From Pseudomonadota bacterium (lineage in GTDB: Bacteria; Pseudomonadota; Alphaproteobacteria; Caulobacterales; Caulobacteraceae), in NCBI GenBank assembly GCA_020161365.1, contig JAIUNU010000004.1, positions 1 through 64,000 of the forward strand: a stretch of 64,000 nt of DNA, read 5' to 3'. Of this stretch, positions 1-6,434 are shown one piece after another. The notes beneath the pieces are model-generated. The model was not told the origin of the DNA. It searched no databases and saw only the letters and a program-made list of their open reading frames with translations. Position 1 is the first letter of the stretch, and each line of letters opens with the position of its first letter. The position numbers were made by a program, and so were the translations under genes.

Positions 1-472
1 CAGACCCCGGTCGAAACCGCTTCGAGACCACGCGGCCCCGCTCAACCTAGCCCCGCCGCCGTATTGGGCCGGATCCATACGCCCTCCCCCGCGACAGGGA
101 TGGCTATGATTGTGCAGCAGGATTTAGCGCCGGGGATAAGTTGGCGCGTAAAAGTGAGAAGGCGTTGATTTCGTTGGCTTCGGCGTCGCCAATTCGGAGC
201 GTTCACGCCCGCCAATCCCCGTAAACCGGTCCCCTCTCCCGAGGGAGAGGGTGGCCGCGAAGCGGTCGGGAGAGGGGTTTCAAAGCCGCCGCCCTGCCGG
301 CGCTCCGGCCAAGGCCGTACTCCCTCTCCCCGGCCCTCTCCCGATGGGAGAGGGTGGGGGTTAGGCGCCCAATCGTCGCGCATTCGGCGGCGGGCTATTG
401 TCCTGCAGCGCTTTTCGCTCCGCAGCGCCGCGCAGGGCGGCGATACCGGAGGATGGAACCAGGGAGCGGGGC
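1..472. other. Gene-free left end with repeat patch
   Basis: No convincing gene lies here. Open frames on both strands lack a ribosome-binding site and their translations are low-complexity Pro/Arg/Ser. The notable content is a cluster of CCCTCTCCC/GGGAGAGGG arms, listed separately. The stretch just before position 473 carries AGGGAG, the probable ribosome-binding site of the flavin oxidase. Confidence 0.6.
230..362. repeat. CCCTCTCCC palindromic repeat cluster
   Basis: The arms CCCCTCTCCC (231-240), GGGAGAGGG (243-251), GGGAGAGGGG (268-277), CCCTCTCCC (322-330 and 334-342) and GGGAGAGGG (346-354) alternate in sense and antisense. They can form several mutually exclusive hairpins. Similar GGGAGAGGG units are common intergenic repeats in high-GC proteobacteria. 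I infer a dispersed non-coding repeat and cannot assign a function. Confidence 0.7.
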
Positions 473-1720
473 ATGATCGATCGGCGGGGGTTTCTGAATC
501 TGACGGCGGCCGGGCTGGCGGGGGCGACGGGGGCTGCGGCCCAGCCGTCCGCAAAGCCGACGCCCAAGCCCACGACGGGCGCGCCCGATGTGGCGGTGGT
601 CGGGGCCGGGGTGTTCGGGGCGTTCACGGCGCTGTCGCTGCGCGAGCGGGGCCTGTCGGTGCTGGCGCTGGACCAGTACGGCCCGGCCAGCCCGCGCGCC
701 TCGTCATCCGGCGAAACGCGGTCGATCCGCGCCGGCTACAGCGACCAGGGCTTCTATTCGGCCTGGTCGATGCAGGCCCTGGCGATGTGGAAGGCGCGCG
801 AGGCCGATTTCGGCCGCCAGCTCCTCTTTCCCAACGCCCGCCTGGAGCTGGCCCAGCGCTGGACTCCGGGCATGACCGCCCAGAAGGCGATCTTCGAGCG
901 CCTCAACTTGCCCTATGAGGTCGCCGACCGCGAGGCGCTGCGCCGCCGCTATCCGCAGATGGCCTTTGACGACGTCGAGTTCGCCTTCGTTGAGACCGCC
1001 GCCAGCGCCGCAGTGATCAAGGCGCGCGAGGCGGTGCTGGCCACGATGGACGTCTTCGCCCGCAAGGGAGGGGCCTTCCGCTTCGCCCGCGCGGTTCCCG
1101 GCCGCGCCGAGGGGCGGCGCCTGACTCACCTGACCCTCGACGGCGGCGAGAGCCTCGCCGCCGGCCAGTTCGTCTTCGCCTGCGGGCCGTGGGCGGGGAA
1201 GCTGTTTCCAGAGCTGGCCAAGCCGCGCGTGTCGGTCTGGCGCAGCGAATATTTCTATTTCGGTCCGCCGGCGGGGGATGACCGCTTCTCGTGGCCCCAC
1301 CAGCCGGCCTGGCACGACCACATCCAGGGCGGCTATGGCTTCGGCAGCCTGGAGCGGGGCCTGAAGTATTCCCCCGACGCCGGCGGCCGAGTCGCCCAGG
1401 ACCCGGACGCCGCCGAGCGCCTGCCGACAGACTACCTGCTGAAAAAGGGCCGCGACTACATGGCCCGCCGCTTTCCGGCGATGCGCGACGCCCCCATCAT
1501 GGAGGCCCGCGTCTGCCAGGTCGACAACACCGCAAACAGCCACTTCATCATCGACCGCCACCCCGACTACGACAATGTCTGGCTGGCCTTCGGCGGCGGC
1601 GGCCACGGTTTCAAGCACGGCCCGATGGTGGGCGAATACGTGGCCGACCGCCTGCTGGGCAAACCGGCCGATCCGGAAACCGCGCGGGTGTTCAGCCTGG
1701 TGGGGCATGGGGCGGGGTGA
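473..1720 (+). CDS. Tat-exported FAD-dependent oxidoreductase (sarcosine/N-methyl amino acid oxidase family)
   Basis: A flavin amine oxidase of the DAO/MSOX family, expected to oxidise an N-methyl or secondary amine to an imine with release of H2O2. The chosen ATG follows AGGGAG and gives 415 residues. The N-terminus reads DRRGFLNL followed by a small hydrophobic stretch and an Ala-rich cleavage region, a Tat-type signal, so export as a folded flavoprotein is inferred. The FAD-binding GAGVFG dinucleotide motif follows at about residue 44. Near the C-terminus RVCQVDNTANSHFIID matches the family block in which MSOX binds flavin covalently through Cys; here it is C348. GGGGHGFKHGP closes the FAD site. 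The substrate cannot be read from sequence. The upstream in-frame ATG at 398 is less likely because it buries the signal. Confidence 0.85.
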   Translation: MIDRRGFLNLTAAGLAGATGAAAQPSAKPTPKPTTGAPDVAVVGAGVFGAFTALSLRERGLSVLALDQYGPASPRASSSGETRSIRAGYSDQGFYSAWSMQALAMWKAREADFGRQLLFPNARLELAQRWTPGMTAQKAIFERLNLPYEVADREALRRRYPQMAFDDVEFAFVETAASAAVIKAREAVLATMDVFARKGGAFRFARAVPGRAEGRRLTHLTLDGGESLAAGQFVFACGPWAGKLFPELAKPRVSVWRSEYFYFGPPAGDDRFSWPHQPAWHDHIQGGYGFGSLERGLKYSPDAGGRVAQDPDAAERLPTDYLLKKGRDYMARRFPAMRDAPIMEARVCQVDNTANSHFIIDRHPDYDNVWLAFGGGGHGFKHGPMVGEYVADRLLGKPADPETARVFSLVGHGAG

Positions 1721-1732
1721 GGGGGGGAGGAT

Positions 1733-2017
1733 CTAGGCGGAGGCCCGCTCCCTAACCGCCCGAAACACCATCGCCATCTCGATGTGGGTGTGCACGAAGC
1801 CGCGCTCGAACAGCACGGTCAGCAGGCGGTCATAGGCGTCGTCGTGGTCGCTCATGGCCACGCTGCCCGGCGAGCGAGCGTCCTGTTCGACCAGAGCCAG
1901 GGCCTCCGGGGCCCCGGCGCGCAGGGCGGTCAGGACCTCGTCGATCTCGTCGGCCGTATAGTCCGGCGGCGCATGGGCGCGGCCGGGGTCGATGGGCGGG
2001 CGGCGGGAGAAGCCCAC
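1733..2017 (-). CDS. Hypothetical protein, 94 aa
   Basis: A small acidic soluble protein with no recognised domain, signal peptide or membrane segment. The reading begins with GTG, and only a weak GGGCAG precedes it, so the start is uncertain; an internal ATG (MSDHDDAYD) would give about 41 residues. The sequence is predicted mostly helical, with a conserved-looking block TADEIDEVLTALRAG. It is last in a minus-strand series after the heparinase-like gene, separated from it by 62 bp that hold a palindromic repeat. It converges with the flavin oxidase, leaving only 12 bp between stop codons. Function unknown. Confidence 0.55.
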   Translation of the reverse strand: MGFSRRPPIDPGRAHAPPDYTADEIDEVLTALRAGAPEALALVEQDARSPGSVAMSDHDDAYDRLLTVLFERGFVHTHIEMAMVFRAVRERASA

Positions 2018-2033
2018 GGCGGCTTACTGCCCC

Positions 2034-2082
2034 AGAGCGTGACTTGCGCCGAAACCGGCTTCCACTTTCGGCATCACGCTCA
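2034..2082. repeat. Palindromic repeat, family A copy 1
   Basis: The outer arms AGAGCGTGA (2034-2042) and TCACGCTC (2074-2081) enclose an inner hairpin GCCGAAA...TTTCGGC around the core AAACCGGCTTCCACTTT. The same core with different arms recurs at 11066-11113 and 37928-37978. The right arm overlaps the stop codon of the heparinase-like gene, so it is part of the 3' end of that transcript. Confidence 0.8.
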
Positions 2083-3810
2083 CCCCTCGGCCCGCGTCAG
2101 TTTCCAGCGGATCTTGGCCCCCACTTCGGGGCGGACCTGGCTTTTCAGCACGATCTGGCCGGCCTTGCGGGCAAGGCCGTGGTCGAAGTGGGCGCTGGGG
2201 GCGATCTCGACGTCGACGGCGTCGTTGCGCAGCCACCAGCCGATATTGCTGGGCCCCCGGATCAGCACGCTCTTGCCGTCGCGGGCGATCGAAGCGCGGG
2301 CCTCGGGGTGCAGGTGGAACCTGACCGCGAAGGGCAGGTAGCGCCGCGGGCCTTCGGCGGCCTTGGGGTCGAGGGCCAGGGGCGACAGGCTGTCCTCGCC
2401 GCGCAGTTCGTCATGCACCGCGTCGAGGAACAGGCGCCGGGCGTGGGTCAGGCCCAGATGCCGCCAGCCGTCGTGCAGGATGTCCAGCCAGACGCCGCCG
2501 ACGTCGTCGTGGCGCTTGGCCTCGACCTTGGTCGCGCCGTCGACCAACCAGGGGCCCAGGGCCTTGGCGCGGAAGCCCGACAGCGGCCGGCCGGCCGAGC
2601 CTTCGCCCACGCTGACGGTGGAGGCCGCGTCCGACAGGCGAAAGGCGTGGGCGCCGGCGGCCTCGGGGCTCCAGCCGCAGCTGGTGATCAGCCGGTCCTT
2701 GGCGCAGACGATCTCCAGCGCCGCCGGTTGGGCGCAGGCGTTGACGCTCAAGGGACCGGCCGGAGGCGGACCGCAGTCGGCGATGACCTCGATGCTGCCG
2801 CCGATCATCTTGTGATAGCCGCTGTGCGGAGCGGCGTTCAGACTGCGCGGGCCGGCGTCGTCATGGGCCAGGGCGGCGGCGATCCGCGCCGGGCCGACCG
2901 TCTCGCCGCCGTGGAAGGCCGCCAGATGCCCGTCGCCGAGGGTGAAGAAGCGCGTCGCGCTGGACAGTCGGTCGATAGCCCGCGACAGGGCCTCGGGGCT
3001 GGGTCGGCCGCGCTGTCCCAGGGCGTCGTCGAGGGTGAGCAGGTCGAACAGCAGCTCGACTCCGGCCTCCGGGCTGCGGGTGGCGTGACCGCCGTCGCCC
3101 AGCACCACGGCGTCCAGATGCCGGGCCAGGCCCTTCAACGCGCCGTCGATCAGCTGCTCACCCGGCTTGCCGGCCAGGACGCAGCCGGCGAGGCCTGCCG
3201 CGGCGGCGCGTTCGAGCGCGCGTTCGGGGCTGCGCTTGATCTCCAGCAGGTGACGGCCTTGGCGGGCGAGATCGAAGACCAGATCGGCGACCTCGGCGTC
3301 GCTGGCTTCGGCGGCCAGGGTCTTGGCGGCGCAGGCCAGATGATGGACGCGCCGTTCCAGGCACTCGGCGCTCCAGGAAAAGGCGTTCCACTTGCCGAAC
3401 ACCCGCCGCCAGTCGTCGATCAGCCGCAGGGCGCGGCGGGCGCCATCGGGGCCGGCCGCGACGAGGTCGGGCAGCCAGTCGAAGCGGTGCAGGCTGACAG
3501 CGAAGCGGCGCGAGGGGCTGGCGGTGTCGAACGGATCGCCGTCCGGGCCCAGGCGCAGCTGCCCCCCGTCCAGGGCCAGGACGCCGGACAGGATCTTCTG
3601 GCCATGGGCCGGATCGACCGGGCGGGGATCGTGCGGACGGGCGGCCAGACCCTCGGGCCGGGGCAGGGAGAGCGTCAGCCGGTGGGGACCGGAGCCGAAC
3701 CACTCGCGCTCGACATGCCGGGCGGTCTCGGCGCGGATCGCCGTCCACAGCACGCCGCCCCGCGGAAACGCGGGGAAAGCCAGGCCGAGGACGGGGGGCT
3801 TGCCGGCCAT
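2080..3810 (-). CDS. Heparinase II/III family protein
   Basis: A 576-residue protein of the heparinase II/III (alginate-lyase-like) superfamily: a helical N-terminal half (roughly 1-330, with WSAECLERRVHHL) and a beta-sandwich C-terminal half (SGYHKMIGGSIEVIADCG at about 330, then GFRAKALG and HDGW blocks). Classical members are secreted polysaccharide lyases, but this one begins MAGKPPVLGLAFPAF with no clear signal peptide and may be cytoplasmic. It lies 9 bp after rpe and in line with rsmB, so co-transcription is likely. I recall this rsmB-rpe-heparinase grouping, with purH often nearby, as common in alphaproteobacteria. The substrate is unknown; a role in cell-wall or capsule sugar turnover is only inference. 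Confidence 0.85.
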   Translation of the reverse strand: MAGKPPVLGLAFPAFPRGGVLWTAIRAETARHVEREWFGSGPHRLTLSLPRPEGLAARPHDPRPVDPAHGQKILSGVLALDGGQLRLGPDGDPFDTASPSRRFAVSLHRFDWLPDLVAAGPDGARRALRLIDDWRRVFGKWNAFSWSAECLERRVHHLACAAKTLAAEASDAEVADLVFDLARQGRHLLEIKRSPERALERAAAAGLAGCVLAGKPGEQLIDGALKGLARHLDAVVLGDGGHATRSPEAGVELLFDLLTLDDALGQRGRPSPEALSRAIDRLSSATRFFTLGDGHLAAFHGGETVGPARIAAALAHDDAGPRSLNAAPHSGYHKMIGGSIEVIADCGPPPAGPLSVNACAQPAALEIVCAKDRLITSCGWSPEAAGAHAFRLSDAASTVSVGEGSAGRPLSGFRAKALGPWLVDGATKVEAKRHDDVGGVWLDILHDGWRHLGLTHARRLFLDAVHDELRGEDSLSPLALDPKAAEGPRRYLPFAVRFHLHPEARASIARDGKSVLIRGPSNIGWWLRNDAVDVEIAPSAHFDHGLARKAGQIVLKSQVRPEVGAKIRWKLTRAEG

Positions 3811-3819
3811 CGCGATCCG

Positions 3820-4479
3820 TCAGCCGCCCTTGAGCGCGCGGATGTTGTCCGCATAGGCGGCCGGGCCGCCCTTGAACACCGCCGAGCCGGCGACGAGGGC
3901 CGTGGCCCCGGCGGCCACGCACTGCGGGGCGGTGACCGGGGTCACCCCGCCGTCGACCTCGATGATGATGGGCAGGCCGGCCTTGTCGACCAGCTTGCGC
4001 AGGGCTTCGACCTTACGAAGCTGGCCCGGAATGAAGCTCTGGCCGCCAAAGCCGGGGTTAACCGACATGACGAGCAACAGGTCGACGTCCTCGAGGATCC
4101 ATTCGACGTGATCGATGCCGGTCGACGGGTTGAACACCACGCCCGCCTTGGCGCCCAGCTCGCGGATCCGCTTCAAGGACCGGTGCAGGTGCGGGCCGGC
4201 CTCGGGGTGGATGCTGATGATGTCTGCCCCGGCGGCGCGGAAGGCCTCCAGGTACGGATCGGCCGGGCTGATCATCAGGTGCACGTCGAACGGGATCTTG
4301 GCGTGCGGCCGGATGGCTTTGACGATGTCGGGGCCCAGCGTGATGTTGGGCACGAAGTGGCCGTCCATCACGTCGACATGCACCCAGTCGGCGCCGGCCG
4401 CCTCGATGGCGGCGACTTCCTCGCCCAGCTTGGCGAAGTCGGAGGCGAGGATGGACGGAGCGATGATCGGCGCGGTCAT
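3820..4479 (-). CDS. rpe: Ribulose-phosphate 3-epimerase
   Basis: Interconverts D-ribulose 5-phosphate and D-xylulose 5-phosphate in the pentose phosphate pathway; cytoplasmic. The 219 residues cover the whole TIM-barrel fold: APSILASDFAKLGEE at the start, WVHVDVMDGHFVPNITLG and HLMISPADPYL for metal and substrate binding, MSVNPGFGGQSFI, and EVDGGVTP with the second catalytic Asp. Length and motifs are typical. The next gene, the heparinase-like CDS, starts 9 bp downstream. The 75-bp gap to rsmB upstream contains a GTCAT-type palindromic repeat. Confidence 0.97.
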   Translation of the reverse strand: MTAPIIAPSILASDFAKLGEEVAAIEAAGADWVHVDVMDGHFVPNITLGPDIVKAIRPHAKIPFDVHLMISPADPYLEAFRAAGADIISIHPEAGPHLHRSLKRIRELGAKAGVVFNPSTGIDHVEWILEDVDLLLVMSVNPGFGGQSFIPGQLRKVEALRKLVDKAGLPIIIEVDGGVTPVTAPQCVAAGATALVAGSAVFKGGPAAYADNIRALKGG

Positions 4480-4508
4480 GGCCCTGGCTTAACCGCGTCG
4501 CGCCGGTC

Positions 4509-4552
4509 TGTCATCTCTGCTTGGCTGGATCCCGGCTTTCGCCGGAATGACA
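4509..4552. repeat. GTCAT-type (REP-like) palindrome
   Basis: The outer arms TGTCAT (4509-4514) and ATGACA (4547-4552) enclose GGATCCCGGC-TTTC-GCCGG. This is the widespread TGTCAT...CCGG...ATGACA type of bacterial intergenic repeat. It fills the gap between rsmB and rpe and could affect RNA stability or termination in that operon. A longer composite relative is at 39077-39181. Confidence 0.75.
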
Positions 4553-4554
4553 GC

Positions 4555-5850
4555 TTACGCCGTCACTTTGCGAAACCGTGCGGCGAAGAAGCCATCCTGG
4601 CCGTCGTCGCGGTGATGCGGCAACAGGCGCAGGGTCCCGCGCGGGGTCAGGCTGGCCTCCGGGAAGCCGGCCGACGGCGCCTCGGCGGCGGTGATCGGCT
4701 CCAGCACGACGTCCTTGCGGCGGGCCAGGAACGCCTCGACCTGGGCCTCGCCCTCCTCCGGCTCCAGCGAGCAGACGCAGTAGACGAGGCGGCCGCCGGG
4801 CTTGAGGCGGTCGGCGGCCGCGTCGAGAATGCGGGCCTGGACATTGGCCAGGCTGGCCACGTCGCCCGGCCGCGCGGCCCACAGCACGTCAGGATGGCGG
4901 CGGAAGGTGCCGGTGGCGCTGCAGGGCGCGTCCAGCAGGATGGCGTCGAAGGTCCGCGCATCGTCCCAGGCGCCGGCGTCGGCGGCGACGATCTCGGCGC
5001 TGAGGCCGGTACGGGCCAGATTCTCCGACAGGCGCTTCAGGCGCGCGGCCGAACGGTCCAGAGCCACGACCTGCGCGCCGGCGGCGGCCAGCTGCAAGGT
5101 CTTGCCGCCAGGCGCGGCGCAGAGGTCGAGTACGTTCTGGCCCGGTTGAGCGTCCAGCAAGCGGGCGGGCACGGCGGCGGCGGCGTCCTGCACCCACCAG
5201 CTGCCGTCCTCGAAGCCTGGCCAGGCGGCGACGTCGCCCTTGCGGCGCAGGCGCAGGGTCCCGCCGGGCAGGGCCTCGGCCTCCAGCGCCTCGATCAGCG
5301 GGGCGAGGTCAGCGCCGGGCTTGGCCGACAGGTCGGTGGCGGGCTCCAGGGCGATCTGGCCGGCGATCTGGCGGGCGGTGGCCTCGCCGAACGCCGACAC
5401 CCAGCGCGCGTACAGCCACGGTGGCGCCAGCAGGCTGGGATCATCGGCCGGCGGCGCATCGCGCAGCAGGCCCCGCAGCACGGCGTTGACCAGGCCCTTG
5501 AACGGTCGGCTCGTCTTGTTCGCGCCCGCCAGCTCCACCGAGGTGGCCACGGCGGCGAAGGCGGGGACATCCAGATAGAAGGCCTGCGCCGCGCCCAGGC
5601 GCAGCAGGTGCATCACTCGGTCCGGCGGCGCCTTCTGCAGGCGAGCCGTCAGGGCGCGGTCGATGGGACCAAGGTGGCGCAGCACGGCCATGGCCAGCGC
5701 CCGCGCGAACGCGCGCTCGCGCGGCTCCAGGAAACGGAAACCGTTGGCCGACGCGGCTTCGTCGAGGCCGCCGCGACGCGACAGGGCCGCGTCGATCAGG
5801 GTAAGGGCGGCTTCCCGGGCGGGGAGGCCGTCGTTCAGTTCTTGAGTCAC
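4555..5850 (-). CDS. rsmB: 16S rRNA (cytosine-C5) methyltransferase RsmB-like
   Basis: A RsmB/NOP family SAM-dependent methyltransferase that should make m5C in 16S rRNA (position 967 in E. coli). The N-terminal NusB-like helical domain spans about residues 1-150 (EAALTLIDAALSRRGG...). The catalytic domain has CAAPGGKTLQLAAAG for SAM binding, LLDAPCSATGTFRRHPD with the motif IV cysteine, and YCVCSLEPEEGE with the catalytic motif VI cysteine. Length 431 is normal. It appears to head the leftward transcript with rpe and the heparinase-like gene. SDHAF4 is divergent, sharing about 117 bp. Confidence 0.92.
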   Translation of the reverse strand: MTQELNDGLPAREAALTLIDAALSRRGGLDEAASANGFRFLEPRERAFARALAMAVLRHLGPIDRALTARLQKAPPDRVMHLLRLGAAQAFYLDVPAFAAVATSVELAGANKTSRPFKGLVNAVLRGLLRDAPPADDPSLLAPPWLYARWVSAFGEATARQIAGQIALEPATDLSAKPGADLAPLIEALEAEALPGGTLRLRRKGDVAAWPGFEDGSWWVQDAAAAVPARLLDAQPGQNVLDLCAAPGGKTLQLAAAGAQVVALDRSAARLKRLSENLARTGLSAEIVAADAGAWDDARTFDAILLDAPCSATGTFRRHPDVLWAARPGDVASLANVQARILDAAADRLKPGGRLVYCVCSLEPEEGEAQVEAFLARRKDVVLEPITAAEAPSAGFPEASLTPRGTLRLLPHHRDDGQDGFFAARFRKVTA

Positions 5851-5967
5851 CGCCTCGCCGTGCCTCGGGACGCGGCCGGACGCAAGTCTATTGTCGCCCG
5901 GCGCTGTGGACGGCGATGATTGCCGACCGCCAGTATCGCTCTATATCGGCAGGTGAGGAGCCCGCGC

Positions 5968-6192
5968 ATGACCGACACCCCGCCCCCCGAAGCCGCCGCT
6001 GCGCCCGAGGTTCCCGGCACCGCCCCCGGAAAGGCCCTGACCCCCGCAGCCCGCCGAGCGCTGGAGGAGGCCGCCGCCCGCCGCGCCGCCGAGGCGGCCT
6101 TGGCCCTGCCGCCGGAAGAGGGCGGCCGCGACGGTCCTGAGCCCACCCGCTTCGGCGACTGGGAGAAAAAGGGCGTCGCCGTCGACTTCTGA
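5968..6192 (+). CDS. DUF1674 / succinate dehydrogenase assembly factor 4
   Basis: A 74-residue protein ending GGRDGPEPTRFGDWEKKG plus a short VAVDF tail, the diagnostic C-terminal block of the DUF1674/SDHAF4 family. In mitochondria SDHAF4 binds the flavinylated SdhA subunit and aids complex II assembly; the bacterial proteins are assumed to act likewise. The N-terminal half is Pro/Ala-rich and probably disordered. The start is the ATG after GGTGAGGAG (5952-5959); an upstream in-frame TTG at 5920 has no such site. No succinate dehydrogenase genes are in the window. Confidence 0.88.
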   Translation: MTDTPPPEAAAAPEVPGTAPGKALTPAARRALEEAAARRAAEAALALPPEEGGRDGPEPTRFGDWEKKGVAVDF

Positions 6193-6434
6193 GCGCGGAC
6201 TTATCTGACCAGAACCGATGCTGAGCCTGAAGCCTAATCATATGTTATAGATAGATAATTTACGCTCCTTTTGAAATCGGAGCGGAAATGATTGCGGTAA
6301 CATCGCAGTTGTGATGACCTGTGGCCTGACCAGTTAAGAACCTGGCCCGGTCATCGTCGGCCCCGATCCGCCCCGGCCAACGGGTTTGGAAGACCTCCGA
6401 CCCTGCCCGTAGCCAGAACGCCGGGGAGAAGCGC

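Noticed and set aside
2044-5919. A 1291-codon open frame on the plus strand opposite the heparinase-like, rpe and rsmB genes
   Set aside because: It is a codon-bias shadow of three well-supported minus-strand genes; its translation is low-complexity Gly/Ala/Gln/Arg-rich without any motif.
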